DNA of 22,344 nucleotides from an uncultured Oscillospiraceae bacterium (GTDB lineage Bacteria; Bacillota; Clostridia; Oscillospirales; Oscillospiraceae), in the NCBI GenBank assembly GCA_934569195.1, contig CAKTKB010000012.1:1-22344 (forward strand). Reading direction: 5' to 3'. Positions 19,186 through 22,344 of the stretch are shown piece by piece (position 1 is the stretch's first letter; the number at the start of each line of letters is the position of its first letter). Position numbers and translations under genes: made by a program. The notes under the pieces are model-generated. The model saw only the letters and a list, made by a program, of their open reading frames with translations. It was not told where the DNA came from and made no database searches.

Positions 19186-19371
19186 TCAGTTCCGATTGTC
19201 TGTCTGCACGGATGTCGTATCCGGTTCGGCAGCTTTTTCCGAATGGGTATAGGGGCGAACCGGCTGATAGGTAAACAGGACACAATCAGGCGGCCAATCC
19301 TCCATGTCACGCTTCTTCATGCTGCTCAAGAGCGTCTTTGCAGCGTTGTACAGCGGGTTGTTTTTCTTCAT
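19186..19371 (-). CDS. agrD: AgrD-like cyclic autoinducer peptide precursor
   Basis: 61 residues. The ATG at 19371 is preceded by GGAGG at 10 nt. Layout: an amphipathic basic leader (MKKNNPLYNAAKTLLSSMKK), a polar joint, the core DCVLFTYQPVRP with Cys30, and an acidic tail to residue 61. The core fits the clostridial precursor pattern, in which the cysteine closes a thiolactone with a residue 4-5 positions on and is followed by a YQPxxP recognition segment; CVLFT resembles the CLWFT ring of Clostridium perfringens. The ring boundary is not certain (CVLFT or CVLFTY). The tail after the core is about 25 residues, longer than usual. Position directly behind agrB, overlapping it by 65 nt in another frame, supports the call. 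Confidence 0.8.
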   Translation of the reverse strand: MKKNNPLYNAAKTLLSSMKKRDMEDWPPDCVLFTYQPVRPYTHSEKAAEPDTTSVQTDNRN

Positions 19372-19948
19372 GTCGTTTTTTCCTCCAATCATTCATATAG
19401 CCCAGGCTCAACAGCAGTGCCGCCAAAGCGATCCCGGTAACCAGACCGGAAGCCGCCTCCGCGCATCCGCTTACAGCCAGAACAGCCGCAGCAAGCACAA
19501 GCGCCGGAGCTCTGAGTCGGACTTTCTTTCTGCAAAACGCAGCTTCTTCAGGGGATAAATGCTGATTGGGATGGCAGTAGGGCGCAAACAGGAAAAGAAT
19601 CCCGCCGCAAAGGACGGTAAAGCAGACCGACACAACCTTGCCCGTACGCAGCAGCGCCGGCACACAGCCGATCAAAAGCAGCTCCAGGGCCAGGGAAAAG
19701 CAAAGGCAGCCGGCCGCGGTCCTTGCGTGATATCCGCCGGTATACCGGCGCAGAAAATAATAAGCGAAGAAAAAGGAAAGGGCGAAAACGGGAGAGCACA
19801 GCAGCCATGCAATCAGGCAGAACGGAACCAGGACAAGCGCGGTACTCAGGCGCTTCTCCAGCCCGTAGACGACCCACTCGGAGCCGTCGGCGCGGACCAG
19901 CCCCACCTTAACCAAATAATCCGTCAAACGAACAACAGCCCGGTGCAT
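19307..19948 (-). CDS. agrB: AgrB-family membrane peptidase
   Basis: 213-residue multi-pass membrane cysteine peptidase that cleaves and cyclises the AgrD precursor. His74 and Cys81 in RRYTGGYHARTAAGCLCFS show the seven-residue spacing of the catalytic pair in Staphylococcus AgrB (His77, Cys84). Five to six hydrophobic segments follow. The start is uncertain: ATG at 19948 (used here) or TTG at 19957, which has AGGAG six bases upstream. The predicted promoter would start the RNA very near that AGGAG, giving an extremely short leader. The last 22 codons are also read, in another frame, as the start of agrD. Confidence 0.9.
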   Translation of the reverse strand: MHRAVVRLTDYLVKVGLVRADGSEWVVYGLEKRLSTALVLVPFCLIAWLLCSPVFALSFFFAYYFLRRYTGGYHARTAAGCLCFSLALELLLIGCVPALLRTGKVVSVCFTVLCGGILFLFAPYCHPNQHLSPEEAAFCRKKVRLRAPALVLAAAVLAVSGCAEAASGLVTGIALAALLLSLGYMNDWRKKRHEEKQPAVQRCKDALEQHEEA

Positions 19949-19973
19949 TTGCTCCAACCCTTTCTCCTGGAAA

Positions 19974-20002
19974 ATTTTACCACATTCCCCATGTCTTGGC
20001 AA
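19974..20002 (-). promoter_or_regulatory. Promoter of agrBD
   Basis: On the minus strand: TTGCCA (20002-19997), a 17-nt spacer, and TAAAAT (19979-19974). Both boxes are imperfect, as expected for a promoter that needs an activator. Two LytTR-type boxes lie directly upstream. Confidence 0.75.
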
Positions 20003-20012
20003 ATTTACAGGC

Positions 20013-20042
20013 ATGAACGGGCAAACAGGCCGCACGAACGCA
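20013..20042 (-). promoter_or_regulatory. Tandem LytTR-type operator upstream of agrBD
   Basis: On the minus strand TGCGTTCGT (20042-20034) and CCCGTTCAT (20021-20013) are direct 9-bp boxes with a 12-bp gap, so their starts are 21 bp (two helical turns) apart. Each matches the LytTR consensus [TA][AC][CA]GTTN[AG][TG] at 8 of 9 positions. The proximal box ends 10 bp before the -35 box. The likely ligand is the LytTR regulator encoded at 21367-22083. Confidence 0.7.
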
Positions 20043-20043
20043 C

Positions 20044-20074
20044 AAAAAAGCCGCGCAGAGAACGTCTGCGCGGC
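20044..20074 (-). terminator. Intrinsic terminator of the kinase-regulator operon
   Basis: On the minus strand: a perfect 10-bp stem GCCGCGCAGA / TCTGCGCGGC (20074-20065 with 20059-20050), a 5-nt loop, then six T (opposite A at 20049-20044). It lies 11 nt after the kinase stop and separates this operon from agrBD. Confidence 0.93.
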
Positions 20075-20085
20075 ATAAGGCTCCT

Positions 20086-21366
20086 TTATGCACTCTGGGG
20101 TATCTCGGCGGCAAATTCAAACCACCCGTCCGCATAGGCCCGGATGTATTCCGCCTGAAGCTCCTTGAGGATCGTGTCCACAAGGGGCAGGCCAAAACCG
20201 TGGGCCTCCTTTTCCGACTTGGAGGTAGAAATTTTGTTGTCCACAATACAGACCGGATTCGACGTATTGCGAATGGACAGATACAGGCTGCCCCCGTTCA
20301 GCTCAAAACGCAGCCGAATCTGCCGTTTTCCCTCCGTGCGCAGGCAGGCTTCTATGGCGTTATCCATCAGATTTGCCAGCAGCGTAACCAGACAGTCACA
20401 GCGAATGCGGATACCGGACAGATCATTGATGTGTACGTCCACATCGATCCCCTCCTCCATCGCCGCCTGGTATTTCTGATTGAGTACGGCGTCGATAATC
20501 GGGTGATTGGAGGAAATGGCAAAAATGCGCGTGCTGGTATTTCCCATCAGCTCCCGGATATAGCGCTCCGCCTCCGCGTTTTCCCCGGACGCAAGCAGAT
20601 CGGATATGGTTTGCAGCTGGTGCAGATGCTCATGCACATACTGACGCTGGGTCCGGTAATTGCGCTCCAGGGTCAGGATGCTGTCCGTTTGCAGGGCCAC
20701 CTGCTGGCGTATGAGCGCCAGATTCCGGCTATCCCGGGTGCTTTTCTCCATCACATGCAGCAGCCGCAGGATGGCGGCATTCGCGGCTACCAGGAAGAAG
20801 GTAAACAGCAGAATCGGCAGATTGACGCGATCCTGACACTGGCGGTACAAAAAGGCCAGCATTGCCAGAGAAACCGCCGGAAACAGCGCCGCCTGGAGCA
20901 GCCACTTCTTCTGGATCGGCTCCGTGTCGCGGGCGCTGCGGAACCGGTTTGTCAGCCACGCGATCAGCAGCAGGACGATTTTGTCCAGCGTGACGATGGC
21001 AATATAAGCGACCTTCTGATAGGCCAGCGCCTGAAGGGACGTACCCATAGCCAGGCAAAAGCCGTACATCACGATCGTATCCACACAGCCGCCAAACAGG
21101 TAGGCCAGAATGGCAAACAAAAGCTTACGGACCCAGGAGCCGCGGTAGTTGATGCAGCACGCCCCCACAAAGGTCGCCAGGGAAAGCAGCGTCCGATAGG
21201 GGTTCGGCACCCCCAGCGCCAGATAAAGCAGCGAAACGGCCCACCAGGCCGCCATACACACCAGGTATCCCTTTCGGCTCCGCTGCCTGGGCAGAAACGC
21301 ATCCCAAAACAAATCGGCTGCCAGCAGCTCGGGGATAGACCACACTGCACTGAGAAGAAATTCCAT
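20086..21366 (-). CDS. GHKL-type (AgrC-like) sensor histidine kinase
   Basis: 426 residues. Six or so membrane segments fill residues 1-205, the receptor module that in AgrC proteins binds the cyclic peptide. A helical linker follows, then the dimerisation helix with candidate phospho-acceptor His245 in RQYVHEHLHQLQTISDLL, the N box ANLMDNAIEAC (331-341), and the G box HGFGLPLVD (389-397). The H-box departs from the common HDxxNHL form, with Glu after the His. The ATG at 21366 comes directly after the regulator's TAA with no gap; AAAGGA lies about 10 nt upstream inside the regulator gene. It is predicted to phosphorylate the LytTR regulator on sensing the AgrD-derived peptide. Confidence 0.9.
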   Translation of the reverse strand: MEFLLSAVWSIPELLAADLFWDAFLPRQRSRKGYLVCMAAWWAVSLLYLALGVPNPYRTLLSLATFVGACCINYRGSWVRKLLFAILAYLFGGCVDTIVMYGFCLAMGTSLQALAYQKVAYIAIVTLDKIVLLLIAWLTNRFRSARDTEPIQKKWLLQAALFPAVSLAMLAFLYRQCQDRVNLPILLFTFFLVAANAAILRLLHVMEKSTRDSRNLALIRQQVALQTDSILTLERNYRTQRQYVHEHLHQLQTISDLLASGENAEAERYIRELMGNTSTRIFAISSNHPIIDAVLNQKYQAAMEEGIDVDVHINDLSGIRIRCDCLVTLLANLMDNAIEACLRTEGKRQIRLRFELNGGSLYLSIRNTSNPVCIVDNKISTSKSEKEAHGFGLPLVDTILKELQAEYIRAYADGWFEFAAEIPQSA

Positions 21367-22083
21367 TTATTGCCGTCCTTTCCACAGAAGAAAGCGCTGC
21401 TTTTTCTGCGCATATTCCGGTTTGCCCACCGGGAGGGTCCTCCCATCGTCCAAGACGGCTGCATCGCAGCGGAGGGATACCAGGTGCCGCATATTCACGG
21501 TGTACCGCCGGTGGATTCGCAGAAACCCATGCTCCTCCAGCGACTCGGTCAGCTTGGACAGGGCGGTATAGATCCGCCGCGGCTCCTCCTGGGCGCGGCC
21601 ATACAGCAGGGAGGCGTGTCCGTCCGACTCAAGGAAATATATGTCCTGCGTCCGAATCCGGAAAGGCTCGCCGGACTGCACGAAGGACAGGTATTCCCCG
21701 CAGGTGCGCAGCTTCTCCACTGCCTGCTGGAGACATTCCTCCAGCTTTACGGGAATATCCTTCTTCAGAAGATAGCGGAAAGCCTGCACCTCGTATCCCT
21801 CCGGCGCATAGGCGATGTAGTTGGACACAAAAATCACAATTGCACCCTCCCGGACAGCGCGCAGCGCGCGGGCAATATCGATCCCCGTATATTTCGCCTG
21901 GGCGAAATCAATGTCGAGTATGTAGATGTCGCCGCTTTGAAAGAGCGCCGCCGGAATCGACTCCCAGCTGGTGAAGGTGCGAATCTCTCCCTTCCACCCT
22001 CTCTTGGACAGAATCGTCCGGATTTCCCTGCGCAGGACATCCAAAAAGGATGCACTGTCGTCGCACAAAACAAACTGTATCAT
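21367..22083 (-). CDS. LytTR-family (AgrA/VirR-like) response regulator
   Basis: 238 residues. The receiver domain (1-120) has the acidic pair Asp8-Asp9 in VLCDDS, the phospho-acceptor Asp57 in IYILDIDF, the conserved FVSN (85-88), and YLLKK (104-108). The LytTR DNA-binding domain (about 137-234) shows IYFLESDGHASLLY and FLRIHRRYTVNM (187-198), hallmarks of regulators that bind pairs of 9-bp boxes. The ATG at 22083 has a weak GGGTGG site. Gene order is regulator then kinase on one transcript. The LytTR-type boxes before agrBD are the obvious target. Confidence 0.93.
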   Translation of the reverse strand: MIQFVLCDDSASFLDVLRREIRTILSKRGWKGEIRTFTSWESIPAALFQSGDIYILDIDFAQAKYTGIDIARALRAVREGAIVIFVSNYIAYAPEGYEVQAFRYLLKKDIPVKLEECLQQAVEKLRTCGEYLSFVQSGEPFRIRTQDIYFLESDGHASLLYGRAQEEPRRIYTALSKLTESLEEHGFLRIHRRYTVNMRHLVSLRCDAAVLDDGRTLPVGKPEYAQKKQRFLLWKGRQ

Positions 22084-22149
22084 ATCGCCACCCCGCGCAG
22101 ACCGCCGACCGTCCTGCGCCCCCTAAATCACAAAATCCATTTTCCACTT

Positions 22150-22178
22150 ATTATACCACGCGGCGCCGGGCTGTGCAA
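22150..22178 (-). promoter_or_regulatory. Promoter of the response regulator-kinase operon
   Basis: On the minus strand: TTGCAC (22178-22173), a 17-nt spacer, and TATAAT (22155-22150) with an extended -10 TGG just before it. The leader is about 60 nt. Only 7 bp separate its -35 box from that of the divergent promoter. Confidence 0.8.
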
Positions 22179-22185
22179 TGAAGAA

Positions 22186-22214
22186 TTGACACAGGCCGCA
22201 GAAAGACATATAAT
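22186..22214 (+). promoter_or_regulatory. Perfect consensus sigma-A promoter reading out of the window
   Basis: TTGACA at 22186-22191, exactly 17 nt, then TATAAT at 22209-22214. This is the only promoter here matching consensus at all twelve positions, so it should be strong and largely activator-independent. Confidence 0.9.
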
Positions 22215-22344
22215 CTCCGGTAGAGCACCTTGCCGCTCCGGACCACAAACCAAGCGGCATCCTTTTCTGCATTGTCCTTTTCAGGTATGCTGCCGGCCGT
22301 TCTGCCGACAATATCTGTACCGAAAACCCTTCCCCTGTTTACGG
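22215..22344 (+). other. 5' part of an unidentified transcript (window edge)
   Basis: About 125 nt lie downstream of the consensus promoter. A hairpin TGCCGCT / AGCGGCA (22231-22237 with 22253-22259) lies near the predicted RNA start. A possible ATG at 22287 opens 19 codons to the edge but has no spaced ribosome site. It may be the leader of a gene beyond the window or a small structured RNA; I could not match it to a known RNA family. Confidence 0.4.

Noticed and set aside
18992..19285. A 97-codon minus-strand frame over the agrD 3' end and terminator
   Set aside because: It crosses an intrinsic terminator, lacks a ribosome site, and overlaps agrD in another frame.
22217..22260. tRNA-like string GGTAGAGCACC after the consensus promoter
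   Set aside because: It resembles a D-arm, but no acceptor stem, anticodon arm or TTCGA arm can be folded around it.
22287..22344. Possible start of a plus-strand gene at the right edge
   Set aside because: Only 19 codons are visible and the AGG lies directly against the ATG, without the spacing a ribosome site needs.

Overview
The window looks like chromosomal DNA of a GC-rich low-GC-phylum relative, most likely a gut Clostridia bacterium of the Oscillospiraceae/Ruminococcaceae type. The case rests on gene content and order (recD2-comF-mreB, a complete atpZ-I-B-E-F-H-A-G-D-C operon, an AgrB/AgrD peptide locus with LytTR regulator), strong GGAGG-type ribosome sites, several TTG or GTG starts, and clean sigma-A promoters (TTGNNN-17-TATAAT). 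Genus is inference only; no rRNA is present.

Layout. 1-3737, minus strand: a housekeeping operon read leftwards, made of a small membrane protein, RecD2 helicase, ComF and the first 168 codons of MreB/Mbl, which runs off the left edge. 3883-11171, plus strand: a ten-gene F1Fo ATP synthase operon with a good promoter and a perfect-stem terminator. The c subunit carries two carboxylates and a Na+-type ligand signature, and subunit a has an apparent extra membrane hairpin between its last two conserved helices. 11192-12649: asnS with its own promoter. 12699-13003: a non-coding, palindrome-rich element bounded by two identical 34-bp hairpins, between convergent genes.

13032-18910: a cell-envelope block. 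A DUF4097-type lipoprotein (minus) and an LTA-synthase-like phosphoglycerol transferase (plus) are transcribed divergently. Then come an SGNH-type membrane-anchored protein and an MBOAT acyltransferase (minus), an arrangement typical of extracellular polymer O-acylation.

19021-22178, minus strand: a complete Agr-like quorum-sensing locus in two transcription units. LytTR response regulator plus GHKL histidine kinase form one operon ended by an intrinsic terminator; agrB plus agrD form the other, with its own promoter. Just upstream of the agrB promoter lie two direct 9-bp boxes with a 12-bp gap, matching the LytTR operator pattern, so the encoded regulator probably activates peptide production in a positive loop. 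agrB and agrD overlap by 65 nt, and the AgrD-like peptide has an unusually long tail.

The right end holds a perfect consensus promoter (22186-22214) firing out of the window into an unidentified transcript. No CRISPR array, transposase, rRNA or tRNA gene was seen.
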